Shown one piece after another: positions 1 through 5,450 of a DNA stretch of 8,002 nt (positions within the stretch are counted from its first letter, which is position 1; each line of letters begins with the position of its first letter). The stretch covers positions 1 to 8,002 of the forward strand of contig CALCUN010000145.1 in assembly GCA_937906975.1 (NCBI GenBank), given 5' to 3'. The DNA comes from an uncultured Bacteroidales bacterium. GTDB lineage: Bacteria; Bacteroidota; Bacteroidia; Bacteroidales; P3. The notes below the pieces were generated by a model, which ran no database searches, was not told the DNA's origin, and worked only from the letters and a program-made list of their open reading frames with translations. The position numbers and the translations under genes were made by a program.

Positions 1-83
1 TAAACAACGTTTCGGCAGGTGCTTATATGATAAAAGCATTCAACAACAAAGCAAGTAAAACACAAAAGATAGTAGTAAAATAA
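1..83 (+). CDS. 3' end of a secreted protein with a T9SS type A C-terminal sorting domain
   Basis: Only the last 26 codons are present (frame from base 3, stop TAA at 81-83); the rest lies left of the window. The visible end contains SAGAYMIKAF, a short Asn/Lys/Ser stretch, then KTQKIVVK and stop. This is the classic last two-strand portion of the type IX secretion C-terminal sorting domain (pattern aGxYxvkv...kxxKivvk), which directs a Sec-exported protein through the outer membrane and is normally removed by the PorU sortase-like protease, often with transfer of the cargo to a surface glycolipid. The function of the missing N-terminal part cannot be inferred. A strong hairpin terminator follows 20 bases after the stop. 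The short fragment limits certainty, but the motif and its position at the extreme C-terminus are typical. Confidence 0.83.
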   Translation, partial: NNVSAGAYMIKAFNNKASKTQKIVVK

Positions 84-103
84 CAACACAAAAACAATAA
101 CAC

Positions 104-140
104 AAAAAAGGCTGAATCCAAATCCGATTCAGCCTTTTTT
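104..140 (+). terminator. Intrinsic terminator of the T9SS cargo gene, near-symmetric
   Basis: Perfect inverted repeat: GGCTGAATC (110-118), a 7-base loop, GATTCAGCC (126-134). It is flanked by six A (104-109) and six T (135-140), which extend the stem to 15 bp. The T run after the right arm makes it a terminator on the + strand. The A run on the left means it could also stop minus-strand transcription. Confidence 0.9.
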
Positions 141-153
141 ATATTTGATAACT

Positions 154-193
154 AAAAAAATAAAACTCGATTCTTGAAATTCAAAAATCGAGT
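154..193 (-). terminator. Intrinsic terminator of the small minus-strand gene
   Basis: Inverted repeat ACTCGATT (165-172) and AATCGAGT (186-193); the interior also contains the near-palindrome TTGAAATTCAA. Read on the minus strand, the stem is followed by TTTATTTTTTT (164-154), a good U tract, and it lies about 26 bases past the stop codon of the gene ending at 219. On the + strand the following sequence (CTTGCTTTTTT) is weaker but could also act. Confidence 0.78.
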
Positions 194-218
194 CTTGCTT
201 TTTTGTAATAACTAACTT

Positions 219-503
219 TTATTTTTTTCTTGTGTTTTTCAAAACAGTTGTTCCAACCGCAGCTCCACCTAAGCCTAAAAGTAAAAGTGTCGCAGGAGCA
301 AGAGGAGGAGTAGCTCTTTGTTGTTGTTCTTGAGTAGGTGTACTTCTTGTTGTGATTCCTAATCCGTAAGCTTTGCTTCCATTTAATTCACCAGTATTTA
401 CATCACCGATCCACCATTTTCCACTTGTGATTGTAGGAGGTGTTTGTGCAGATAGAACACTAACAAAACAAATGCTTAAAACAAATAATGTTATCTTTTT
501 CAT
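219..503 (-). CDS. Small exported protein with signal peptide and C-terminal hydrophobic/basic tail (unknown function)
   Basis: A 94-residue protein I do not recognise. Residues 1-20 are a Sec signal peptide: basic MKK, a hydrophobic core, then LSAQ, with likely type I cleavage before Gln20 as is common in Bacteroidetes. The mature part is about 75 residues: a Gly/Trp-containing segment (KWWIGDVNTGEL, about 29-40), a Thr/Gln-rich linker (TPTQEQQQ, 55-62), then TPPLAP followed by a hydrophobic stretch rich in Leu, Gly and Ala (about 70-87) and a basic tail ending NTRKK. Signal peptide plus Pro-rich turn, hydrophobic helix and Lys/Arg tail resembles the three-part C-terminal sorting signals of short surface proteins (PEP-CTERM-like types, including Bacteroidetes variants), but I see no exact signature. 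It could simply be a membrane-anchored periplasmic peptide. The gene has its own -7 box at 527-534 and is flanked by terminators, which supports a real monocistronic gene. Confidence 0.75.
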   Translation of the reverse strand: MKKITLFVLSICFVSVLSAQTPPTITSGKWWIGDVNTGELNGSKAYGLGITTRSTPTQEQQQRATPPLAPATLLLLGLGGAAVGTTVLKNTRKK

Positions 504-526
504 ATACTATGTTTTTTTTCGGTTTG

Positions 527-534
527 CAAAGGTA
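527..534 (-). promoter_or_regulatory. Bacteroidetes -7 promoter box of the small exported-protein gene
   Basis: On the minus strand this reads TACCTTTG followed by CA, a perfect match to TAnnTTTG. It lies 23 bases upstream of the ATG at 503, giving an expected leader of roughly 20 bases. I see no clear TTG -33 element 17-23 bases further upstream; that area is A/T homopolymer. No strong Shine-Dalgarno sequence precedes the ATG. Confidence 0.7.
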
Positions 535-589
535 CACTTTTTTTTCTATTTAACGCATTTTTTTATTAAAAAAAACGTACAAAAATTAC

Positions 590-620
590 AAAAAAAGCGA
601 TTTTGAAATCTCAAAATCGC
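590..620 (-). terminator. Second (distal) terminator of the mnmA-glycosyltransferase operon
   Basis: Perfect 10-bp inverted repeat GCGATTTTGA (597-606) and TCAAAATCGC (611-620) with a 4-base loop. Read on the minus strand it is followed by a run of T (596-590). It lies about 60 bases downstream of the glycosyltransferase stop, after a first terminator, and insulates the next gene's promoter at 527-534. Confidence 0.87.
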
Positions 621-661
621 ACCTCTTATTTTTTCCAAAGAAATAAAAAAATATCTCTAAG

Positions 662-708
662 AAAAAAAATATTTTCTCTTTACTTTAATAAATTTTTGTA
701 AAGAGAAA
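662..708 (-). terminator. First terminator of the operon, overlapping the glycosyltransferase stop codon
   Basis: Perfect 11-bp inverted repeat TTTCTCTTTAC (673-683) and GTAAAGAGAAA (698-708) with a 14-base A/T loop. On the minus strand the stem is followed by ATA and eight T (669-662), the usual intrinsic terminator layout. The distal arm contains the TAA stop (682-680) and the proximal arm encodes the codons for S-L-Y near the C-terminus, so the hairpin lies mostly inside the coding sequence. Confidence 0.75.
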
Positions 709-1789
709 TTAAAGCCTTTTCTTGTGAAGTCCAATTGTATTTTTCTTTTGCTGCTTGGAAAGCGTTGCTTGACATTTTCTTTGCTAAAGATGAGTCGTTT
801 ATAATCGTTTTTATTGCCTCTGCTACTTGGTCTGTGTTTAGGGGATCAACAACAATTCCGCACGAGTCTTGCTCTATGACTTCTTTGCAAAAGAAAACCT
901 CTTTTGAAGATACGCTTGGTAAACCCGATGCCATATATTCCAATTGTTTTATAGGGATTGAAAGTGTGTGGTTAGGGGCTTTGTGAAGTAAAACCAAGCC
1001 TAAGCAAGCCTTGTCATAGACTCTTTCTTTTACTTCTTTGCTTGGGACATATCCCAAATACTCTACGTTTTCCCAACCCGAAAGCTCTTGCATTTGTTTG
1101 AAGTATTCTTCTGAGTCAAACGGACCTGCAAGCAACAATCCTACGCCTGCTTTTTGGCAAGCAATAATCATTTCTTTTACTCCTCTGATTGGGGTTAGCC
1201 CTCCTACATAACAAGCCTTTGCAGGCTTTATTTGACTGTGGTCAATTGGCTCTTGGTTTATGTTTGATATAGGGTAATTCTTAATTGTGATAGCATTTAC
1301 TCTTCCGTAGGCTAAGAATTTATCTCGAATGTTGTCTGTTGCACACACAACGGCGCTTATTTGTTTTGCACTCTTTGTTTCGATGTTTTTTGCTAACTTA
1401 AACAAAATTTTTCTTAGTATATTGGGAATGTAATCTCTTTGAAGCATAAGCGCAGGAAAGTCTTCGTGAGAGTCAAATACAAGATGTGCATTTATTGTTA
1501 AGCTCCTACTTGCTATAAGTAAGTCGGGGTCGTGATAGTGATAAAGGTCGGCGTTTAATTCTTTTGCTTTTTTTATCACTTTCTTTGAACTGAAAAGCAA
1601 ACGCTTTATTCTGTTTGATTCTTTGCCTACATCGTAAATCTTTATCCCTTCAAAGATCTCATCGCCCTTGCCATCTGCTACCACAAGGCTTACATCGTAG
1701 CCTGCATTTTTTAGACTGATGCACTCTTTTTGAAAAATTCTTGTGTCGAAACGTTGATGTACCGAAGTGATGTGAACAATTTTTTTCAT
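680..1789 (-). CDS. GT4-type glycosyltransferase (surface polysaccharide/glycolipid synthesis)
   Basis: A 369-residue cytoplasmic, GT-B fold glycosyltransferase of the GT4 / 'glycosyltransferase group 1' type; length is normal. The N-terminal acceptor domain opens with KIVHITSVHQRFDTRIFQKE (3-22), typical of enzymes in O-antigen and capsule clusters, and has HYHDPD (84-89) and FDSHED (105-110). The C-terminal donor domain starts near 192 with YVGGLTPIRGVKE, whose Arg/Lys usually bind the nucleotide-sugar diphosphate, and contains IPIKQLEYMASGLP (278-291) with Glu284, the second Glu of the family's EX7E motif. The first Glu position holds Leu276, as in many relatives of this subgroup. Donor and acceptor cannot be read from sequence. 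The start is 14 bases after the mnmA stop, so the two are probably cotranscribed. The divergent operon carries UDP-aminosugar genes, so a diacetamido-uronic acid or related sugar is a reasonable donor guess; VimF-like function is one possibility. Confidence 0.9.
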   Translation of the reverse strand: MKKIVHITSVHQRFDTRIFQKECISLKNAGYDVSLVVADGKGDEIFEGIKIYDVGKESNRIKRLLFSSKKVIKKAKELNADLYHYHDPDLLIASRSLTINAHLVFDSHEDFPALMLQRDYIPNILRKILFKLAKNIETKSAKQISAVVCATDNIRDKFLAYGRVNAITIKNYPISNINQEPIDHSQIKPAKACYVGGLTPIRGVKEMIIACQKAGVGLLLAGPFDSEEYFKQMQELSGWENVEYLGYVPSKEVKERVYDKACLGLVLLHKAPNHTLSIPIKQLEYMASGLPSVSSKEVFFCKEVIEQDSCGIVVDPLNTDQVAEAIKTIINDSSLAKKMSSNAFQAAKEKYNWTSQEKALISLYKNLLK

Positions 1790-1803
1790 AATTCAATGCT
1801 TTC

Positions 1804-2874
1804 TTAATCCTCTATTATCACTCCGCTACCCAAACAAAGCTTTGCATCAGGCGAGTAAATGACTCCGAATTGTCCTGCTGCTATGCCTTGTATTTTTTCT
1901 TCCGATTCTATTCTGTAAATGTCGTTTATCTTTTTTAGTTTCGCTTTTGTGAAATCGGGTGTATGACGAATTTTAAATAATATGTCTTTTTCGTCTGTGA
2001 AATCTCCAAACACATCTTCTGTTATGTATTGAAAGGCTGAAAGATTTATTGTTTTTCCGTATTGAGTTTCGGGATCGTAACCCTGAGATACGTATAGAAT
2101 GTTTTCATTTATGTCTTTTTTTACCACAAACCAAGGTCCTCCGCCAAGACCTAAGCCTTTTCTTTGTCCAATTGTGTGAAACCAAAATCCCTTGTGCGTT
2201 CCGAGTATTTTGCCTGTTTCTAATTCTATGATTTTTCCTTCTTTTTCTCCAAGATAGCGGCGAATGAAATCGTTATAGTTTATCTTTCCAAGAAAGCAAA
2301 TGCCTTGTGAATCTTTTCTTTCTGCGGAAGGTAGGCGTGTTTCGCGGGCTTTGTCTCTTACCTCGCTTTTTAGCATATCGCCAATGGGAAACATTAGTTT
2401 GCTTACTTGTAAATAGTTTATCTGTCCTAAGAAATAGGTTTGGTCTTTTACCTTGTCTTTTGCTGTTGAAAGGAAAACTTTATCGTTTATTTCGGTTGTG
2501 GTGCAGTAATGCCCTGTTGCGATTTTGTCAAAGCAGTGTCCCCATTTTCTTTCAAAGGCTCCAAACTTTATTAGCTTGTTACACATCATGTCGGGATTAG
2601 GAGTAAGCCCTCTTCTTACAGCCTCTATTGTGTAGCTTACAACACTCTCCCAGTATTCTTCTTGTAGAGAAACGATTTCAAACTTACAACCATATTTTTT
2701 TGCAATATAGGAAGTGATTTCTATATCTTCTTCTGAAGGACAATCGATGTAGCCATCTTTGTCTTCCATTCCAATTTTTATATAAAATATTGTAGGGTCG
2801 TAACCCATTTCTTTTAGGCGTACAACACTGACACTGCTGTCCACGCCTCCTGATACTAATGCTGCTATTTCCAT
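1804..2874 (-). CDS. mnmA: tRNA-specific 2-thiouridylase MnmA
   Basis: Adenylates and thiolates U34 of the Lys, Glu and Gln tRNAs to give 2-thiouridine, taking sulfur from a relay in the cytoplasm. From the ATG at 2874 it has 356 residues, normal for the family. Visible motifs: PP-loop SGGVDSS (8-14) for [10 protein letters not shown] (93-99) with the first catalytic Cys98; [12 protein letters not shown] (140-151); DSQGICFLG (188-196) with the second catalytic Cys193; [19 protein letters not shown] (233-251); and [11 protein letters not shown] (330-340) in the C-terminal beta domain. The frame opens three codons earlier at a TTG (2883), but that codon lies inside the likely -7 promoter box, and the ATG sits close before the PP-loop as in homologues, so I take the ATG. 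Some Bacteroidetes carry more than one mnmA copy, so this may be one of several paralogues. It is first in an operon with the glycosyltransferase; no functional link is evident. Confidence 0.95.
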   Translation of the reverse strand: MEIAALVSGGVDSSVSVVRLKEMGYDPTIFYIKIGMEDKDGYIDCPSEEDIEITSYIAKKYGCKFEIVSLQEEYWESVVSYTIEAVRRGLTPNPDMMCNKLIKFGAFERKWGHCFDKIATGHYCTTTEINDKVFLSTAKDKVKDQTYFLGQINYLQVSKLMFPIGDMLKSEVRDKARETRLPSAERKDSQGICFLGKINYNDFIRRYLGEKEGKIIELETGKILGTHKGFWFHTIGQRKGLGLGGGPWFVVKKDINENILYVSQGYDPETQYGKTINLSAFQYITEDVFGDFTDEKDILFKIRHTPDFTKAKLKKINDIYRIESEEKIQGIAAGQFGVIYSPDAKLCLGSGVIIED

Positions 2875-2875
2875 A

Positions 2876-2909
2876 TTTGGCAAAATTACTAATATTTTTA
2901 TTATTTTTG
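2876..2909 (+). promoter_or_regulatory. Promoter of the wbpD operon (plus strand)
   Basis: TTTG (2876-2879), then 22 bases, then TATTTTTG (2902-2909) followed by C: a good match to the Bacteroidetes -33/-7 consensus. Transcription should start near 2913-2917, leaving a leader of about 25 bases before the ATG at 2939. AAGGA at 2932-2936 resembles a Shine-Dalgarno core but lies only 2 bases from the ATG. The element interlocks with the minus-strand mnmA promoter. Confidence 0.65.
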
Positions 2910-2912
2910 CAA
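2881..2912 (-). promoter_or_regulatory. Promoter of the mnmA-glycosyltransferase operon (minus strand)
   Basis: On the minus strand a TTG (2912-2910) is followed after exactly 21 bases by TAATTTTG (2888-2881), matching the Bacteroidetes arrangement TTG - about 17-23 bases - TAnnTTTG. The predicted transcript start falls only a few bases before the mnmA ATG at 2874, implying an almost leaderless mRNA. It overlaps the opposing promoter at 2876-2909. Confidence 0.65.
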
Positions 2913-2938
2913 GAGTTTATTTTATAAAGCTAAGGAAT

Positions 2939-3511
2939 ATGGATTATTTTGTACACGAAACAGCCGTTATTGACCAAAATTGCGAAATTGGAAGCGGTAC
3001 AAAAATTTGGCATTTCTCTCATATAATGTCGGATTGTAAGATTGGAAAAAACTGTAATATAGGACAAAATGTTGTTATCTCGCCAAATGTGGAGTTAGGA
3101 CAGAATTGTAAAATTCAAAATAATGTTTCGCTTTACACAGGTGTGATTTGTGAAGATGATGTCTTTTTAGGACCTTCGTGTGTGTTTACAAATGTGATAA
3201 ATCCTCGTTCGGCAGTAAATAGAAAGAGTGAATACAAGCAAACAATCATTAAAAAAGGGGCATCGATTGGCGCAAATGCTACAATTGTTTGCGGACATGA
3301 TATAGGAGAATATGCTTTCATTGGAGCAGGTGCGGTAGTTACAAAAACTATTCCCGCTTACGCTTTGGTGGTTGGCAATCCTGCAAAGCAAATTGGCTGG
3401 GTGAGTGAATATGGTCATAGACTTAATTTTGATAAAGACGCAGTTGCGATTTGTCCTGAAACAAAACAAGAATATAAACTCGAAAACAATAGAGTTAAAA
3501 GAATAAAGTAA
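2939..3511 (+). CDS. wbpD: UDP-2-acetamido-3-amino-2,3-dideoxy-glucuronate N-acetyltransferase (WbpD/WlbB-like)
   Basis: A 190-residue left-handed beta-helix acetyltransferase, expected to be a cytoplasmic trimer using acetyl-CoA to acetylate the 3-amino group of a UDP-2,3-diaminosugar uronate. Hexapeptide repeats ([I/V]G-type turns such as EIGSG, KIGKN, NIGQN, ELGQN, SIGAN, DIGEY) run from about 16 to 135. KIWHFSHI (22-29) and CVFTNVINPRSAVNRK (81-96) are characteristic of the WbpD/WlbB group. Asn85 in FTNV probably corresponds to the active-site Asn (Asn84) studied in Bordetella WlbB. VGNPAKQIGWVSEYG (145-159) is the usual end of the helix, followed by a short C-terminal strand region; length matches the family (about 190). 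FdtC/QdtC-type dTDP-3-aminosugar acetyltransferases are close relatives and the main alternative. The downstream wbpB/wlbA neighbour, which makes the 3-keto precursor, strongly favours WbpD. Confidence 0.88.
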   Translation: MDYFVHETAVIDQNCEIGSGTKIWHFSHIMSDCKIGKNCNIGQNVVISPNVELGQNCKIQNNVSLYTGVICEDDVFLGPSCVFTNVINPRSAVNRKSEYKQTIIKKGASIGANATIVCGHDIGEYAFIGAGAVVTKTIPAYALVVGNPAKQIGWVSEYGHRLNFDKDAVAICPETKQEYKLENNRVKRIK

Positions 3512-3524
3512 AGGATTTTTTTAA

Positions 3525-3532
3525 TACCTTTG
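3525..3532 (+). promoter_or_regulatory. Probable internal -7 promoter box upstream of wbpB
   Basis: TACCTTTG followed by CA is a perfect TAnnTTTG match in the 50-base gap between wbpD and wbpB, 29 bases before the wbpB ATG. No TTG -33 element is visible at the right distance, so it may be weak or need an activator. The same TACCTTTGCA string occurs in the promoter of the small exported-protein gene (minus strand, 527-534). If active, wbpB and downstream genes can be expressed without wbpD. Confidence 0.55.
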
Positions 3533-3561
3533 CAAGAAGTATCTAAGAAATAGATTGAAAT

Positions 3562-4527
3562 ATGAAAAATTTTGGAATCATAGGCGTAGGAGGATACATC
3601 GCTCCTCGACATTTAAAAGCAATAAAAGAAACAGGAAATAATTTAGTTGTAGCCTTAGACAAGAGCGACTCGGTAGGAATAATGGATAGCTACTTCCCTC
3701 AATGCTCTTTCTATACAGAATATGAAAGATTTGATAGATTTGTAGAAAAAATCAAACATACAAAAGATAAATTAGACTTTGTTTCAGTTTGTACTCCGAA
3801 CTATCTTCACGATTCTCATATAAGATTTGGTTTAAGAGCGGGAGCTGATGTGATATGTGAAAAACCTCTTGTTTTGAATCCTTGGAATATTGACGCACTT
3901 TCTAAGATGGAAGAGCAAACAGGCAAGAAAGTTTATAATATTCTTCAACTTCGTCTTCACCCTGCTATCATTGAATGGAAAAACATGATAGATAATGGTC
4001 CGAAAGACAAGGTTTACGATGTGGATTTAACATATATCACTTCTCGAGGCTTGTGGTATTATACTTCTTGGAAAGGAGATTCAAGCAAATCTGGTGGAGT
4101 AGCAACAAATATAGGCGTTCACTTCTATGATATGTTGTCTTGGATTTTTGGAAGCATACAAGAAAATATTGTTCACATATATGAACACGACAGAGCAGCA
4201 GGATTGTTGAGATTTGAAAAAGCAAGAGTAAGATATTTTATGTCTATAAATTCCGATACCTTACCAAAACAAGCCTTAGAACAAGGAAAGAGAACTTATC
4301 GTAAGATGGAAATGGACGGAAAAGAAATAGAATTTTCAGAAGGCTTTACAGAGCTGCACACAGAAAGCTATAAAAAAATCTTAGCAGGTGAAGGATTTGG
4401 ATTAGACCAAGCTTACCAAAGCATAAAGATAGTACACGATATTAGAAATACGCGTCCAATCGGATTAAAAGGTGATTACCACCCATTAGCTGCACTTCCG
4501 CTTAGTGTTCACCCCTTTTATAGATAA
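3562..4527 (+). CDS. wbpB: UDP-N-acetyl-glucosaminuronate 3-dehydrogenase (WbpB/WlbA, Gfo/Idh/MocA family)
   Basis: A cytoplasmic NAD-dependent oxidoreductase of 321 residues that oxidises C3 of UDP-GlcNAcA, making the 3-keto sugar that an aminotransferase (WbpE) converts to the 3-amino form and WbpD acetylates. The N-terminal Rossmann fold begins GIIGVGGYIAPRHLKAIKETGN (5-26); YIAPRH and DSVGIMDS (36-43) are hallmarks of the WlbA subgroup. VCTPNYLH (76-83) and CEKPLV (99-104) follow; Lys101 is the family catalytic Lys. NILQLRLHPAI (126-136), DLTYITSRGLWYYTSWKGD (155-173) and GVATNIGVHFYDML (179-192) closely resemble Bordetella/Chromobacterium WlbA, with His187 as the likely second catalytic residue. 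FSEGFTELHTESY (258-270) is also typical. This subtype regenerates NAD+ with 2-oxoglutarate. The gene begins 50 bases after wbpD and ends 5 bases before the FemAB-like gene. The C-terminal tail (HPLAALPLSVHPFYR) is shorter than in Bordetella. Confidence 0.93.
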   Translation: MKNFGIIGVGGYIAPRHLKAIKETGNNLVVALDKSDSVGIMDSYFPQCSFYTEYERFDRFVEKIKHTKDKLDFVSVCTPNYLHDSHIRFGLRAGADVICEKPLVLNPWNIDALSKMEEQTGKKVYNILQLRLHPAIIEWKNMIDNGPKDKVYDVDLTYITSRGLWYYTSWKGDSSKSGGVATNIGVHFYDMLSWIFGSIQENIVHIYEHDRAAGLLRFEKARVRYFMSINSDTLPKQALEQGKRTYRKMEMDGKEIEFSEGFTELHTESYKKILAGEGFGLDQAYQSIKIVHDIRNTRPIGLKGDYHPLAALPLSVHPFYR

Positions 4528-4532
4528 GAAAG

Positions 4533-5450
4533 ATGATAGAACTTGTTTGCACAGATAGGTTTGTAAAACAATTTGAAAAACTTCATGACTTAAAAGTACA
4601 CAAAATACCATTGGAGTATGCAAATGGTAGGCGTGTACTTGTTTTGATGTGTAAATGTCGTGGAGTTTGGATAGCCTTGCCGCATTGTAGTGAGGCGTAT
4701 GTGCAAACAGATTTAACAAACTATAAAGAAACTCCACTATTCTCTTTTGTTCAAACACAAGATGGCAATCTTCTTTGCACCAAAAACATAAATTGGGAAA
4801 TAAGAGATAGAATGGCTTTTTCCTCTAACGTTTACGCCGATAAATTGAACTTTCTCATAAAATTGGAAAGCGATTTGATGAGTGTGTATTCTTCAAATGT
4901 GAGAAGAAAGATAAGAAAGGCTCAATCCTTAGGCGTAGAAATAAGAACGAAAGGTAAACATCTGATAAGGGACTTTTATAAAGTTTACTCAAAGCGAATG
5001 TTTGAGTTGGGAAGTCCTTTTTGTAGCAAAGAATATATAAAGAAAGGCGTGAAATTACAAACACATAAAATTTTCGTTGCCTATTTTGAAAATAAACCCA
5101 TTGGAGCTGCAACACTAATCAAAAGAGATGAAGAGAGTTTTGAAAACGCTCTTTTTGCAACACAAAGAGAAAGCAATCATTTATACACATCTTATCTTTT
5201 GCATTATGAGATGATGAGGTTTTCTCTTCAAGAAAATGCAAAAGATTACTACCTTGGAAGAAGCACTCGCATGACAAGTGTACATCAATACAAGAAACAT
5301 TTCAAGCCAGAGGAAATTCCGCTTTATTGGAGCACGTCTCGTAAAACAAAAAACATAAGAGACAATAAAATGTTAAAGAAACTTTGGCGTCTTTTGCCTT
5401 TCGCTCTATCGAAAGCCATAGGAAGTTTTTTCTATAAACGAATATACTAA
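4533..5450 (+). CDS. FemAB/GNAT-fold acyl- or aminoacyl-transferase (Acetyltransf_6/BioF2-like; VimA-like candidate)
   Basis: A 305-residue, apparently cytoplasmic protein without signal peptide. The second half carries the features of the FemAB-related GNAT family (Acetyltransf_6 type): SNVRRKIRKAQSLGVEI (121-137, basic helix then a strand), MFELGSPFCSKEY (156-168), a central strand pair FVAYFENKPIGAATLI (181-196), and YYLGRSTRMTSVHQYKKHF (239-257), equivalent to the family's G-R-S...Y-x-x-K block. A basic, aromatic tail (WRLLPFALSKAIGSFFYKRIY) is usual in polysaccharide-linked members. The family transfers acyl groups or amino acids from tRNA or CoA to amino groups of cell-envelope precursors. 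The ATG is 5 bases after the wbpB stop, preceded by AAGAAAG, and its stop shares one base with the next start, so it is translationally coupled both ways. Context suggests it modifies the amino group of a Wbp-pathway sugar, as proposed for VimA in P. gingivalis. The exact substrate is unknown; peptidoglycan or exopolysaccharide modification is the alternative. Confidence 0.8.
   Translation: MIELVCTDRFVKQFEKLHDLKVHKIPLEYANGRRVLVLMCKCRGVWIALPHCSEAYVQTDLTNYKETPLFSFVQTQDGNLLCTKNINWEIRDRMAFSSNVYADKLNFLIKLESDLMSVYSSNVRRKIRKAQSLGVEIRTKGKHLIRDFYKVYSKRMFELGSPFCSKEYIKKGVKLQTHKIFVAYFENKPIGAATLIKRDEESFENALFATQRESNHLYTSYLLHYEMMRFSLQENAKDYYLGRSTRMTSVHQYKKHFKPEEIPLYWSTSRKTKNIRDNKMLKKLWRLLPFALSKAIGSFFYKRIY

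Noticed and set aside
373..606. Plus-strand 77-codon open frame antisense to the small exported-protein gene
   Set aside because: It lies opposite a gene with a clear signal peptide and its own promoter, its C-terminal half is a translation of A/T homopolymer and of the terminator hairpin, and it has no promoter or ribosome site.
641..679. A/T-only potential hairpins just after the glycosyltransferase gene
   Set aside because: Pairing such as AGAAAA with TTTTCT consists almost wholly of A-T pairs in homopolymer runs; only the 673-708 inverted repeat there is convincing.
2307..2600. Plus-strand open frame of 97 codons inside mnmA
   Set aside because: Antisense shadow of well-conserved MnmA coding sequence; the translated product has no recognisable domain.
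2875..2883. TTG start giving mnmA three extra residues (M-P-N)
   Set aside because: The TTG is part of the predicted -7 box TAATTTTG, and the ATG at 2874 gives the usual family N-terminus just before the PP-loop.
3133..3469. Two minus-strand open frames opposite wbpD
   Set aside because: Both are shadows of the hexapeptide-repeat gene; the sequences are low in sense and have no start signals.
4486..4758. Minus-strand open frame across the wbpB/FemAB-like junction
   Set aside because: It overlaps two real genes in antisense and shows no family features.
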